A stretch of DNA of 64,000 nt from Druceiella hillmani (lineage: Eukaryota; Arthropoda; Insecta; Lepidoptera; Hepialidae), in contig JAYKKI010000087.1 of assembly GCA_039881145.1 (NCBI GenBank), forward strand, positions 6,458,001 through 6,522,000, written 5' to 3'. Each line of letters starts with the position of its first letter. Within the stretch, counting starts at the first letter, position 1. The notes beneath the pieces are model-generated. The model did no database searches. It had not been told where the DNA came from and saw only the letters and a list, made by a program, of their open reading frames with translations. The position numbers were made by a program, and so were the translations under genes. Positions 1 to 12,240 of this stretch are shown here, piece by piece.

Positions 1-3000
1 AGAATATATTTTGAATTATTTGTACGATACGAGGATATACTTTTCATTTATAATAAAACAATAAATTAAAAGTATGACTGGGTTTTATAACTGGGTCGGC
101 ACCTTTCCATTAAAATAAAGTGTGCTACATTGTGTTCAATATCTTAAGTATGTGTGTTGGGTTTCATTTTAAAGGGTTATAACATTTTCAAAACTTTCTA
201 GAACAAATGCTTCTACTAATTAAATTTTGGTGGATCAATCGACCCCGATTTTTGACAAATAAATATTAGGACCTTAACAATAAATGTGATAAACAATACA
301 CATTTATACCAGTAAAGATTTTCTAAGCGATCGATAATAAATATATTTGACACTAAATGTGCTGATTGAAAGTTCACATCCACAAATGTTCGATGTAGTA
401 CATTGCAAAACAAATTCAATTACTAATTAAATTCAATATCAATTATGAAATAATTTCTTACCTTCAATAATTTCCTTCACCCATTATATTGTTCTGTTCT
501 CATAGAGACATAGAAAGTACTAGTTGATTCCATGTGATTTGAAATGAGTCCACACTATGGTCATTAGCACATAAATAATGTTTAATACCAAAAAGAAAAG
601 TTTCGTTTTCAAACGTATTTTGATTTTAAAATGTTTTTTTTTAAATTTTACAATAAAGGTCCAAAATACAGCCATCGAGTTCGCGTGCTTTATCAACTGG
701 TTTTATCTACTGTATGATGTGCCGGTCAAAAAAGTTATTTTTTAATAAATTGATCCAAAGATTTGGGAGTGCATTTGCATTTTGGAATTCATATGATAGT
801 GGATTATGTTTTAATGAAAATCGAAATGTTATATTATATAAGCATTTCACGGTAAAAATCTGTCATTTGGGGGTTAATACATCATTTTGAAATTATGTTA
901 GCATGAAAATAGATTGCTATCGTATCACGGTTATTTAGATTCCAATGAATTTGTAATGAAATAAAACCTGAAATTAAGGAATATTAAAGAGATTATGGAT
1001 ATCTGACGCGGTTTCATGTTAAAAAAAATTAAATGAAGTAACTGACTGAAGTGAATTGATTCATAAGAAATATTTCAATGGTTATCAATAATTTTAATAT
1101 TTTTTACGAAGCAAGCTTCGTCTGTTTGTTTTATTTTAACATTTACAGTGAACACCAAGTAACTTTCATTTATATTAAATTAAAAGTAAATAAATATTGT
1201 GAAAAATTTATTTGAAAATTTATAGGATTATTCAGTGTGTACTCTGTTTAACGTTTGTGTAATATAAAAGCAGAGTGCGAAAAAGTCTGCAAAAAGAATT
1301 GCTCATTATTATAAAAGCTTTACACATAAAATCTAATTCTATGAAATCTTTAACAAAACTGTTTTTAAACATTTTCTTCTTTATAAATCTTTCTAATCAA
1401 TTTCTCCAATTACTTTGTAACAATATTTATCACCAAAATTTTTTTTTATTCCGGATAGAATTAAGACATTTTACTGTGCATATTTGAAAATGCTCCTTCT
1501 GAAGCTTTTATTTAAGCTGGAATAATAAATATCTAATAATAAAAGTTTCCAGGAAAAATAATGACCGTCTTTCCAAAAAATTTAAGTGAATTTTAATGCA
1601 AGACCATGTTAAAGCTAATATAAAGTTAAATTTATCATAACTTAAAAACATGTCTGAATTCCTTGCAAATTATACGGATGGTGAACAATTAAAAAACATC
1701 ATTAATTTTTCTCATAAGTATGTCATATAGCGGAATGTTTATATCTGTATAGTCTCTAAATTAGCTAATTTTGAAAAATATTTATTTCTGTTTTAGCTGT
1801 GGACCTTGAAATATATCAGCCAGTTACATTTTAGGCTAAATATAAATACCCGTACCGTTAATTGCAGCAGCGGAAAAAAAGTCCGAAATAAATCGTAATA
1901 ATTAATAAAGGATACGTAAGTACGTACTTAACTTGGAAATATCTATTCAAATAGTTCTTCAATGTATATTATACCTGACCAACTGAGGACATTGATCCTC
2001 GTCACTACTTCTATAGCATTTGTCTTTTATATATTAAATCATCTACGCTTAGTATTTCCTATTTCAGTAAGGAAAATGTTATATTACCATTTTTTTATTT
2101 GAGAGTTTGCCTATTTACGCTTTGGAAGTAACAATATTTCTTCAATCTCTGGCAATCGAGAATTAGGCAATTTCTTTAATTGATATAACTTTCCTTAGTG
2201 TCAACGCATCGTTCACTGAACCTAATATGCGCCTTGTTATGATGGGCATAAGGCAAGCTAACCACGGCCAATGAACGAGTTCGGTGATTGCCACTGTAAG
2301 TTCGTTGGCCATCGCTGACAGATAAAAATGTAGTTTGTTGGACGTAAACTTAATTTTTGGAAATATAAAGGCCGACACACGTCAAATTATACATTTTCTT
2401 AGTCATAGTCTAACTCATGTTTTAATCATATATTTAACACTTTCGCTATAATGAAGATAACAACGATCCCGTTTTTTTTTAAATGTTGGTGACATTGTTA
2501 TTTAGAATCGTAGTTATTTTCGCATATAATTTGGTCTTAAATAATTAGACGCACGTATTGTACGATGAAGTTCATGAAACGAGGATTCGTTCGTTGGTCT
2601 TTGTGCTCGATTATACTGCTTTCACCCGAATATTTCATTGGGTTATGGATTGGAAACTAACATCAATGGAAGTTCATTGACGTCTGTGAAAACTTATGAC
2701 GCAAATTAAACCTCTTCCCTGGCCCGATGTAATTAATCATTTATTATAGGTCGAATAATTTTGTCGCTCGCAGCTTCGTGATGTATAATAATTGTTTTGT
2801 CAGCCACTTATAATTAGAGTATACGGTTTGCAGTTGAATTAATGTTTGATGATTTCAAATCATCGGATAGGTGAGTTTAGTCACCTTTTGCTTTACTGTC
2901 AGTAAGTTGTATCAACAAAATAATTATTAATTTTACTACAACACTTTGCTATTCCGTATGTCGAAGAGTTTTGTTTTTAGTTTGTTTAATTACTCTGGAT

Positions 3001-3964
3001 ATGTAGTATCGTAAAAATTAATTTAATAAGTGACACCACTACCAGTATCTTTCTATATAATTAAAGCCTTCGTGCTATTTTAATACTATTTTTTCTATTA
3101 TCCAAATATCTTCTTGGATTGCATGCATGGCATTTCTAAGCCATAAGATTATTTGGATTCATAAATGTATAAGGACAATGGTTTCTGCTAGTACATCCAC
3201 CTTATTCATTCGTAATTGCGTCATTTGATTGTCACGTGTTTAGAGCTCTAAAAAATCATTAATAGAATAAGACATTAAACAACGTTGTAATAGGCGTCTT
3301 TTTCTACTACTAGATATTAACGTGGAAGTGCATCATTTCAAACTTTTTTCCAACGATCACTTTCTTTTGAATAATTATTTAAAAGAATAAGATGCAAAAA
3401 AGCGATACTTTTCTTTTATATCTTGCACCATAGTGGCACTGCACGGTATTACGGTTTAACAGGAAAGTAGAACATAATAGATAACAACAATCTTTGGTAT
3501 CTATGGTAGCAGCATGCCGTGAATGTCAACTATGTATTATGGTCACGGCAATTTTGAAAGTATAGTGCGTAGCTACAAAATTAATTGATGTGTGAGTGAG
3601 CCCGCGCCACCCGTATTAATGATGTGATGTTCAGTAAAAATCCACCTTATCGATATTGATATTTTGTTGGAAATATTAAGTAAAGCCACGTATGAAATTT
3701 ATATCATTTTAATTTAATTTATGAAATGGAAAGTATGATCAGAAATAAAATATCTATATAAAAAAAAATTATCAGCTTTCCATGTACGCAAAATTGCTCA
3801 CAAGAGATAATATGAAGGTGCCCATGACAAATAAAAAAAAATTTAACAACAAAATGGTAAATACGATTGGTTTTCTATACTTCACAATATCGTCTGAAAA
3901 GTACATGAAAGAGTAAAAATTTATAATTTGTTGGTCTTCAAAAGCAAATTATTTTAGAAAAAGG
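1..3964. other. AT-rich non-coding stretch
   Basis: No coding, RNA gene or recognisable TE signal was found on either strand. Open frames here are short and of the kind expected by chance in DNA this AT-rich. A 31-codon frame at 2,565-2,660 starts with a signal-peptide-like hydrophobic run but has no other support. Confidence 0.6.
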
Positions 3965-3980
3965 TGTTGCAGGAGCACTA

Positions 3981-4600
3981 CCCGTCTAAATCGTGGGATT
4001 TGAAGATCTGCTGTTTTTAAATTAGTTTTGTGTTTCTCAAGCAGAAACTCTCTCAATAAACTTTGGATTCCAACTACTGAGTACTAATGATACAGGGTCA
4101 CTGCTTGCCTAAAGCGCGAGACTTGAAGATGCGCTGTTTTTAAATTTATATTGTAAGTATTAAACTGTTACTATGTCACTGAAGTCTGGTTTCCATCTCC
4201 TCAATCTTAATACAACAGGAATATTGCTGCCTAAATCAAAAGTCTTCAGAGTATACTATTTTAAATTAGTACTCTGAGTCTCATGCAAGGAATGTTGCCA
4301 TAGAACTTCATGAAATTTATGCTTTTTAAATTAGTATTTTAGATCTCAATCAGAGACTTCATCATCAATTCAGTCGCAATCACTCAGTATAGTCCCGATG
4401 CTACGGATATGCTGCCTTAGATCATAACATAAATCATAACATGTGAAAAATGTGTTGTTTTTAAATTATTATTGTGGATTTCCAGCCAGAGACTCTATCA
4501 TTAAACTCCGAATTCCAATTCCTTGTTTTGATGTAGCAGTAGTATGGTCTGCCTAAATCATGAGACTTTTCAATTTGCCGGTTTCAATTTGGTAATTTTA
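3981..4600. repeat. Degenerate minisatellite, unit about 120 bp
   Basis: About five diverged tandem units are visible. Each begins with a phrase close to 'gcctaaatcatgagacttga', continues with 'gctgtttttaaattagtatt', then 'ctcaagcagagactctatca', then a 'ggattccaa' block. Unit starts lie near 3,981, 4,107, 4,231, 4,411 and 4,552. The third unit is longer because part of it is duplicated internally, and the last is cut off. The divergence suggests an old array. No coding potential was seen. Confidence 0.8.
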
Positions 4601-4758
4601 TGACGAAGTTGGAATTTAGTTTATTAGTGTATCAGAACCTATACTTCTTAATTTTATCAATATTATGTGACGTCTGGGTAATATTATGCATAGATAAGAA
4701 CTTTTGCCTATTGGCTATTCATAAAATAATTTCTGAAAATCCTAAAATGGAAAAAGAG

Positions 4759-4760
<2 letters not shown>

Positions 4761-4808
<48 letters not shown>
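4761..4808. repeat. (AT)n microsatellite
   Basis: An uninterrupted AT dinucleotide run of about 24 units. Confidence 0.97.
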
Positions 4809-4809
<1 letters not shown>

Positions 4810-4812
<3 letters not shown>

Positions 4813-5914
4813 TTTAGAATGACCGCATTTTGCTTTTATTTTAGCTATACGAATATATAAAATTAGTAAACATTAAGTAATTTTTTAAGTATAATTACTA
4901 CCAGTAACTACACTTCGAAGCAAAAAAAATGTTGTGACTAGAGCGAAATTAAATTTGTTGAATCAACTTATGCGGATGGCATTGTAGGCATAATAACAAA
5001 TATATCTAGATATTTACGACGATATGTACGATTTTTTTTATCATGATTTAAAGTTTTGTTGGAAAGATATATATTCAAGAAAAGAATAATATACTCAATT
5101 GTTGTTTCTCCACATATGATTTCCGAAAAATTCATAAAATATATGGTAGGAATAAATCACTAACGGGTTAAACTTTCACTAAAATGGAGACGAGAGAAAG
5201 AATTTCTGCATACTCGATATTGATATGAAGGAAATATTAACGTAGCATATTAATAGTGAATATTCAATTATTTCAATAGTAGCAAAAGAAGCGTTAATTT
5301 AACAATAACTAAACATAAATTGAATAAAGCATCTCTAATAACAATTCATAGACCGTAATTTATTTATTTATAATACTGTCTATAAATTTTTATTGAATAT
5401 TTTATTAACCTTTATTTATTTTATTTATTAAATGGAGGCCCGACGACTCGATAAGTTTTAAATGAAATTTTACTACGTATTTATTAATTTTTTTAATGAA
5501 AAATTTATGTATATATTTTCATTCATTTACCATACGTTACTAATATTCATCAAAAATTCAAATTTTAAAAATTCTATTTTTAACACTACCAATAATAAAG
5601 TATACTACTCTTAAATTTGTTTTTTTTAAGAAAATAAGACATCCCAGAACTTTAGGTTAATTCCAAGCTATTAGCAAGAAATTATGAAATTGGTTAATAT
5701 ATGAGTGAGTGAGTTATGACCTTCGAAAATTCAATGATAGGATAGAGTATCGATACCTTCCTATCTCATTCGCTCTCGTAATACAAATAATGGCACATTT
5801 CATTATTACCTTCGTTTTTTAAATATTGAAGTTAAAATATACTCTTAGATATCAAATTTATATACAACACGGTCATTTTTAAGATTGGTAAAATGTATCT
5901 TCATTACTCGTTTT
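4810..5914. other. AT-rich non-coding stretch
   Basis: Nothing was recognised on either strand: no reading frame of note, no repeat unit and no RNA motif. Confidence 0.55.
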
Positions 5915-5970
5915 TTTTCATAAATCGTAATCTCATGACAGAATCATGGGATTACGATTTATGAAATAAA
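5915..5970. repeat. Short near-perfect hairpin
   Basis: Two arms of about 24 nt flank a loop of a few bases: 'cataaatcgtaatctcatga' pairs with the downstream 'tcatgggattacgatttatg' with one mismatch, and the T/A-rich outer ends also pair. It resembles the core of a small foldback or MITE relic. It lies just before another palindrome and a fragment of a dispersed repeat ('tagggatccgtatctcaaaa' at 6,001-6,020). Confidence 0.8.
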
Positions 5971-6078
5971 AAAGTTGCTACAAAAATACCCATTCTGTTT
6001 TAGGGATCCGTATCTCAAAAGAAAAAAGAAAGGAATTACAACTTTAAATTTTAATTTTATATTATTTATCCGTTTATT

Positions 6079-6220
6079 AATTATCTCGCAAACTTTATAA
6101 CCTAAGGAGCTGACATTTTGGGTGTATATATGCAAATATACACCCAATATTTCAGCTATATATATATATATATACACCCAAAATATCAGCTCTTTAGGTT
6201 ACAAAGTTTGCGAGATAATT
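6079..6220. repeat. Nested palindrome around a (TA)n tract
   Basis: The outer arms start with 'aattatctcgcaaacttt' and end with 'aaagtttgcgagataatt'. They continue inward through 'acctaaggagctgacatttt' and its near-complement to 'gggtgtatata' and 'tatatacaccc'. A second hairpin of the same 'gggtgtatat/atatacaccc' module lies inside the left half (6,120-6,146), and (TA)n fills 6,157-6,174. It reads like a MITE or foldback core with a duplicated inner module. Confidence 0.85.
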
Positions 6221-6229
6221 GACAGATAA

Positions 6230-9200
6230 ATTGTCAGATATATTAATGCATTTGACTGATAACGTCGAACTTATATTTTCTGCAAATTTGCGTAATATTG
6301 TAAATATTGCTACTATATTGTAAAGTAAAATTCTTTAAAGGAAAAACAATAAGGAATTTATAACGGCCTATGCAACGGAAAAGAAAATATTTTAGGGACT
6401 TTCTCCCCAATCGATAGTTGGATTACTCGCGTGGTCTGAAGCATGGTCAGTTTTATATAATCATAAACATTTCTTAAACACATTAAAATACTAAACGAGT
6501 AGCGAAAGCATATTTTTTATATATTTTCTTGTAATTTAAAATACAATATTTTTGTATATGTCAGGAATAGGGATAAGTTAAAAAAAAATTTAAAATGAAA
6601 CTGACACATAAGCAAAGGTTCGGTCGCGCTTATATACACTTATCCTTCATTATTACGCTCTTTGAATCGTTTCAAAGCAATCACTAATAAAATATACCTT
6701 ATCAAATTTATTAATGACTACTTGAAACTAAAGGTTGTTTGGTGTATCTCTTTTAGCTGTGAAAACATAGAAAAGACGATTCATATCAGAATGAAGTTTC
6801 CTTCTTGCTACCAAGCCCAAAATTAAATTATTTTGAAGAGTTTTGTAATATGTACTTTTAAATATCGATGGAAAAATAATCCATTTATGCATGTTTTTTA
6901 CCATAAGCTGGAATTAGAATACAAAAATTAAAAAAAAATTCATTTTAACTTGAAAATTAAACTGGAAAATGATTTCTCAATCTATCGCATTCGTATACAA
7001 GTTAACATTTTTCCTTTTATCTTTTAAATATACTAGAGCCTCACCAAAAACAAAACTTTCCCGATTAGAATTCAGTTTTGGCGCGGATAATTAACCAAAT
7101 ACTTTATGCATATCATATTTGAGAAATACTCTATATATATATATATAAGACATAAAGATACTTAGGAAAAAAATAATGTCAGAAGGACCAGTTCTATTTA
7201 GCAGAGAAAGAAATTACCAAGATTACATTGTCGTGACGCACTATGGTAATTGATTATTTCCAAATTACCTACTTTTAATAAAATGCAATGAGAGTATAAA
7301 TGAATTGAAAGCCACTTGGGAAAAGCTAAAAATTTATATAAATGTAAGCCATTTATTAATATATAACTACAAAACTTAATGTGGTTGTTACTATTGCCAT
7401 TTCCATCTAAACATTAAGTTTAAACCTTTTTAAATGTTAAATTATTATTTCGGTCTTCATTATAGTTTACGTTTGTTAAATTTGTCCATGTCAAATCTAT
7501 TTTTTATGTCCCGATCGGTTTAGTATATATGACTCTTAATATTCAATTTTAAAGCTGCTTTATTATTTGAAACACTCAAGAGTTTTTGTAATTTATTTTC
7601 TTCTTAAAGTGTATTTTCGGAATAAATAAATATTTTTTACACAGAAAATCGACTCAAAATATTAATTATTTAAAATGAATGCAAATTACCGCTAGGAAAA
7701 CCCATTCGTCAAACATCGCATTGGTCAAAGTCTGAGTTATAACTATAAGCTTACTATTTATAGTATTTACATTTAAAGAAAATCTTATCATTTTTTACAA
7801 AAAATCCAGAGGAAAAATGTAAAATGTAGAGGAAAAAGGAAAAATGAAATTTATATTTTCGGTTCTAAATCTTCCCAAATATTTTAAAGGGAGAGAGAGA
7901 ACATTAAAAGGCTTCTTTTTTAATGGAAATAGATTTCACCATCCAGTTTTATTTTTCCAAGTTATTTATACAAATTTAATAAACACATATTTCTCCCATA
8001 CGCTATGAAAATAAAATGCGCACCCGCTTTGAAAACAATTTTAGATGAGCCTTGAAATGGTTTTCGATAAAAAAGCCTTGTAAACATTATACACGTGTCT
8101 CCTTGCATATCTGTATCCAACAAAGTAGTACTTGAGCATTCGTAGTCTGACAACGTAATATTCTCTAGTTGAATGGTTCCACAAATAAGAAGTACTGGAC
8201 GGTGAATTTTGATCGTATTCGAGTTAATAAAAATGGTGCAAATATATAATACGTTCATGTGCGTACAAATCTATTTATAATCGAAGATCTTCTTTTCTTA
8301 ATGTATAACTGATATTGGCGTTATGATTTTGTACTTTCCTCGAACTGATGAAAGTTTTCCTGTATTTTTAAACAAATTATTAGTGGATAATCTGGAATTA
8401 CATTGGAGTTTGTGTGAGTTTATGTGCATATGTAGAAACTTGTATAATACAAACACTTGTGAAAGTTGATTGACTAGGAACTTTTTTGTTTAATGGTGCA
8501 CAGAATGAACGAAATGAAAATTTTAAACTCATGGCCTATATAAATCTAAAAAAACATATAATTTTACTACAACTGCAAAAATTACTGGTTAATGATTCTT
8601 TTCATGCCAAGTATCTATTATTTTTGGTTAAAATTGGTAGAGTAGCTTTAGACGCTTGACAAAAGTTATCTTTTTGCGTTTGCGTTAATTGTAATTTGAT
8701 TTTGTTTCTATGTTACATTGTTTGTTTTTTAGATTCTAGGAATTATTCTGTTGCTGTTGTGATTCGAGTTAATCGGCTTGTTTTGGTGCGAAATCGTAAA
8801 ACGTATTTGTGATATGAGAGGTTGACTAAATTAGTACTAAATTATAAAGCCATCATGATTTTATTTTCATGTATTGTTAGGATTGTGATTGCTCGTCCTT
8901 GGTGTTCGAATGGTGTTCTTTGAAAATCACATATTACATTTTAATTACCTGAACAATGTTGTCTTTCATGCGTTCACGGCGAACGATAGTCCTGGGTAGT
9001 CAGTCGAACGGCGCAACACAACCGGCGGATTCAGAATTGTTTTGACACTTATTGATTACATTTTTTTGTAATTCCTAACAAATTTAAGGGAATCTATGTC
9101 AGCAGTGAATCTGATAACCAAGACATAGATATTTTGAAATTACTCTTTTCATATTCGTATAATGAACGTTATTAATAGTAACATCTTTTCTTTTAATCAA

Positions 9201-10967
9201 GATTTAAAAGAGTTAGTAATAGGAAAATTTGTGGAAAAAATTACTTTCTTAAAAAATAAAACGCGATGAGTCTACTAAACTTATCAATTTGTGTTATTTT
9301 AAACTCAGTCACTTTCCATCAACACGTGAGCTAGAGTCATATTCTCCACAGTGTCTGTCATATTTGATTACAAGTAATAGCGATTCTCGTGAAGCCAAGT
9401 TGATTCAATGATACTTAGTCAAGTAGTCAGAAAATTGTGTACGCACAAAACTCGAAATATGATTTCTGAATTGAAAATAGTTTCTGGTTCTCCCTTTATT
9501 GTAATATAACTAATTTCAGTTGGTGCGGCGTCAGGTGTTGCGAAGCACTAGGTTTCACCCGCTAGTTTAAGTAATAGTTTTTATTAAATATCTCGAAAAC
9601 TGTTGAAGTTATGAGCCTTTTTGTAATACTAAAAATTGTCTACAATTTTTTTACAAAGTTATTTTCTCTATAATCAATACTTTTGAAATACAGCGATTAG
9701 CATTTTTTATTGAGTTAGTTAAAAAGAGAAGTCCTAAAAGAATTTCACGTGTAACGTGTGAATAAGTGGTTTAAAACATAATTTTTTCATTTAAAATTTT
9801 GTTTCACAATTATCTTTTGGCAAAATTTATCTACTTTACTTGGTACAAGTGGACGAATATCACTAATTTTTGGTTATTTTTTCTCCCCACATTTAAATGG
9901 CTCTTACCGGAGTGGATAATATTTATGACTGTTATAGGGCGTATTTAAGAAGGATATTGTCCTCGTGCGGTGTGTCGTAAAAGTATGTACATGAATTGTC
10001 GATGCTAAGATGACGAGATATATATTCTAGCCCTCATGGTTATATGTAACTCAAAGATAAAAGTATTGTTTTGATACAATGCAATGCAATCCAAACAATC
10101 TCAAATTTCTTGTTACTTCGGACTTCAATTTTCATGTTATTTTTTGCTATCAGTAATATATGCGAGCATATGTTGGGTAGAGTTTATGCGTGAGCTTGAG
10201 ATATGGTCTTAAAAAAGCTACTTAGCATCGCCAAACAATATTTTCTCTGTTTTATTGACAATATTATTCAAGGAAAGCTAAATTTTTTTTTAATAAAATA
10301 ATTAAATTCTGAGCGAAACTTCTTAATGTACTTAATAATAATATACTTCAAGAAGAAAACTTCTATGTAGCTAAAGATGATTTTACAGTGTGATTACTAA
10401 TTATATGGGTAATTTTGTTACAAACAAGGTGAATAAATTAAAAACAGGGATACCACTATCCTATTTGGCGTGCGCGCGTGCATGCGTGCATTCGTGTGCG
10501 CGTGTTTACACATGTTAGGATATAGTAGCAAGGCTAAAATAAGCCGGTCGCTGAGATAAACAATTTGCTGATAAAATCAAATACATTGTATAAAATATAA
10601 TAATATAAAGCTATGTTACAGGAGTGCGAGTTTTGAAGTACGGAAGTACTTCAAACACTCAAAAATATCCACTAGGAAATTTTAAGGAGGCAGAGGATAT
10701 CTTCAAATTAATTACTCGAAACTTTTTCCTAAATTCCAATTTTAGCGTGGCGTATCGTTTGAAATAACTAGTTGTAAGGGTCTCATTAATATTTTTTCAT
10801 AATTTTAGGTGGTATATTTTCAGAGATGTACTGAATGATATCCAAAGCAATATGTTCACCCTGCCCTTTTTTCATAAATGCCCAACACAACAATTCTTAA
10901 AAAATGAGGTTTTTGGAAACCTGCGCAAAGATCGTGGCAAAAATGGTTATGATATTAGATAGCATTA
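6230..10967. other. AT-rich non-coding stretch
   Basis: There is no supported gene. It contains a short (AT)8 tract at 7,132-7,147 and an alternating purine-pyrimidine GC/GT-rich tract near 10,468-10,508. A slightly GC-richer patch lies at about 8,970-9,040. The longest open frames (under 100 codons) carry no recognisable domain. Confidence 0.5.
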
Positions 10968-11190
10968 AGTCCTTTACCACGACCTATGTTTCGTTGTATT
11001 ACGATATTTTCAGGACCAAAGATCTTGCTAATATCTTTACTAACAGCCCACCTGAAGATGTTGCAATACAACAAAACCTAGGTCGTGGTAAAGAACTTAA
11101 AGAAAGTAGAAATAATACTACATCACGTAGTTTTATTTAATTGTGATTAATGAATTTCTACAAAATTAACGCCAAATATATTCAATATTT
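10968..11190. mobile_element. Inverted-repeat element with hammerhead-like arms, copy 1
   Basis: The two arms are inverted copies of each other. The left arm carries 'cctttaccacgacctatgtt' and the right arm carries its near-complement 'cctaggtcgtggtaaag'. About 65 bp separate them. The right flank ('gtagaaataatac', 'cacgtagttttattt', 'ccaaatatattcaatattta') reappears in copy 2 near 14.8 kb, and its first part reappears in reverse near 43.9 kb, so this is a dispersed family. The right arm has the layout of a small hammerhead ribozyme, described in the separate entry. Penelope-like retroelements are known to carry hammerheads, but no reverse transcriptase or endonuclease is present here, so the family assignment is open. 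Confidence 0.65.
11048..11088 (+). ncRNA. Hammerhead-ribozyme-like motif (degenerate)
   Basis: The parts read in order as follows: helix I 5' strand CCAC; core CUGAAGA, which fits CUGANGA; one extra U; helix II GUUGC/ACAAC with loop AAU; AAAA where GAAA is expected; helix III CC-UA-GG; UC completing a GUC cleavage triplet; and GUGG pairing back with CCAC. The lost G of GAAA and the extra U make activity here unlikely. The ordered set of all core elements argues for descent from a hammerhead. The call is based on pairing by hand, with no covariance-model score. Confidence 0.45.
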
Positions 11191-11924
11191 AATTACGATA
11201 CTTGGATTCCATACAACATGTAAATAAGTGATATTCTATAATTTAAACATAATTATGTCTGTTTAATGCACTTCGTTAATTTAAGTTATCTTTTATATTT
11301 AAATAAATTCAAGGTTAAGGTTAGGCTCGCACCTGGAAAAATTAAATTCGCTATATAATTTTCCTTGATTTTCTTAGACAAAATTTTATAGTTCGCCAAG
11401 TTAATCTTAAGTTCGCAATAAATGTAGAATGAGTTTAGAAGTTATACTTCTGAAGTATAAAATAATAATTTATTGTAAAGTTTTATTTGAAGATAAGTGT
11501 AAAAACGAAATTGATAAAAAAGAGTGAATTAGCATTAAATATTTTGGTCCACTTCAATCGTTTGATGACAAAAGTTAACTTTAAAATGTCCGCTTGTGCT
11601 AGAATAAGACTTTGGTCATCGTTTTAAGTATATGATATATTCAAAGTTACATTCCTTAAGTTAGAAGCGTAATTTTGCTCTGTTTATAAATACAAATTAC
11701 CTTTGCAGAAATGATGCTGATAATTAAAAATTGTAAAAGAAATAATATATTACGGTTTCAATACCTTAAACCAGTCTTCGGATAAGTAAATTATTCAACA
11801 CTATAAAAATAGCTATATAATTGAAATTTTCCATAAGATTTTATTTATTTTTCTATAAAAGAAGGTAATTTGCTAATAATGTCGATACTAAAAAGTTACG
11901 TTTTATGTACAATACCTAAAAAGG

Positions 11925-12240
11925 AAAAAAAGGAACCCTTGTAGGATCACTCCGTTGTCCGTCTATCTGGTTATCTGTCAAGACCATTTTTCTTAGGAAC
12001 GCGTGGAGGTATCAAGATAAAATTGATATTAAATACTTAGATCTACGACCCGCTGAAGCTTTATATAAATTAAGCATCTAATCAATTAGCAATAAAACAA
12101 TCCTAAAAATACGATCATTTATGCCACATATTTTGACACTTGTAGGTAAATGAGACCAATAGGGTACTTCCGGTTAACCTAGAACTATGAAATTGGCAAG
12201 ATGTATGACCTCACAGCACTAGTAAAGGAAGGTTTTTACG
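11925..12240 (+). repeat. Dispersed repeat family R1, copy A
   Basis: Phrases occur in the same order as in a second copy at 59.7-60.0 kb: 'ctgtcaagacc..ttttt', 'aggaacgcgtggaggtatca', a middle region, then 'cctagaactatgaaattggc' (second copy 'gctagaatcttgaaatttgg') and 'aaggaagg'. I recognise this pattern from repetitive non-coding sequence in insect genomes. It codes for nothing evident, and I could not define its ends. Confidence 0.65.

Noticed and set aside
2565..2660. 31-codon frame with a signal-peptide-like start
   Set aside because: Too short, followed at once by a stop, and with no donor site or downstream exon in view.
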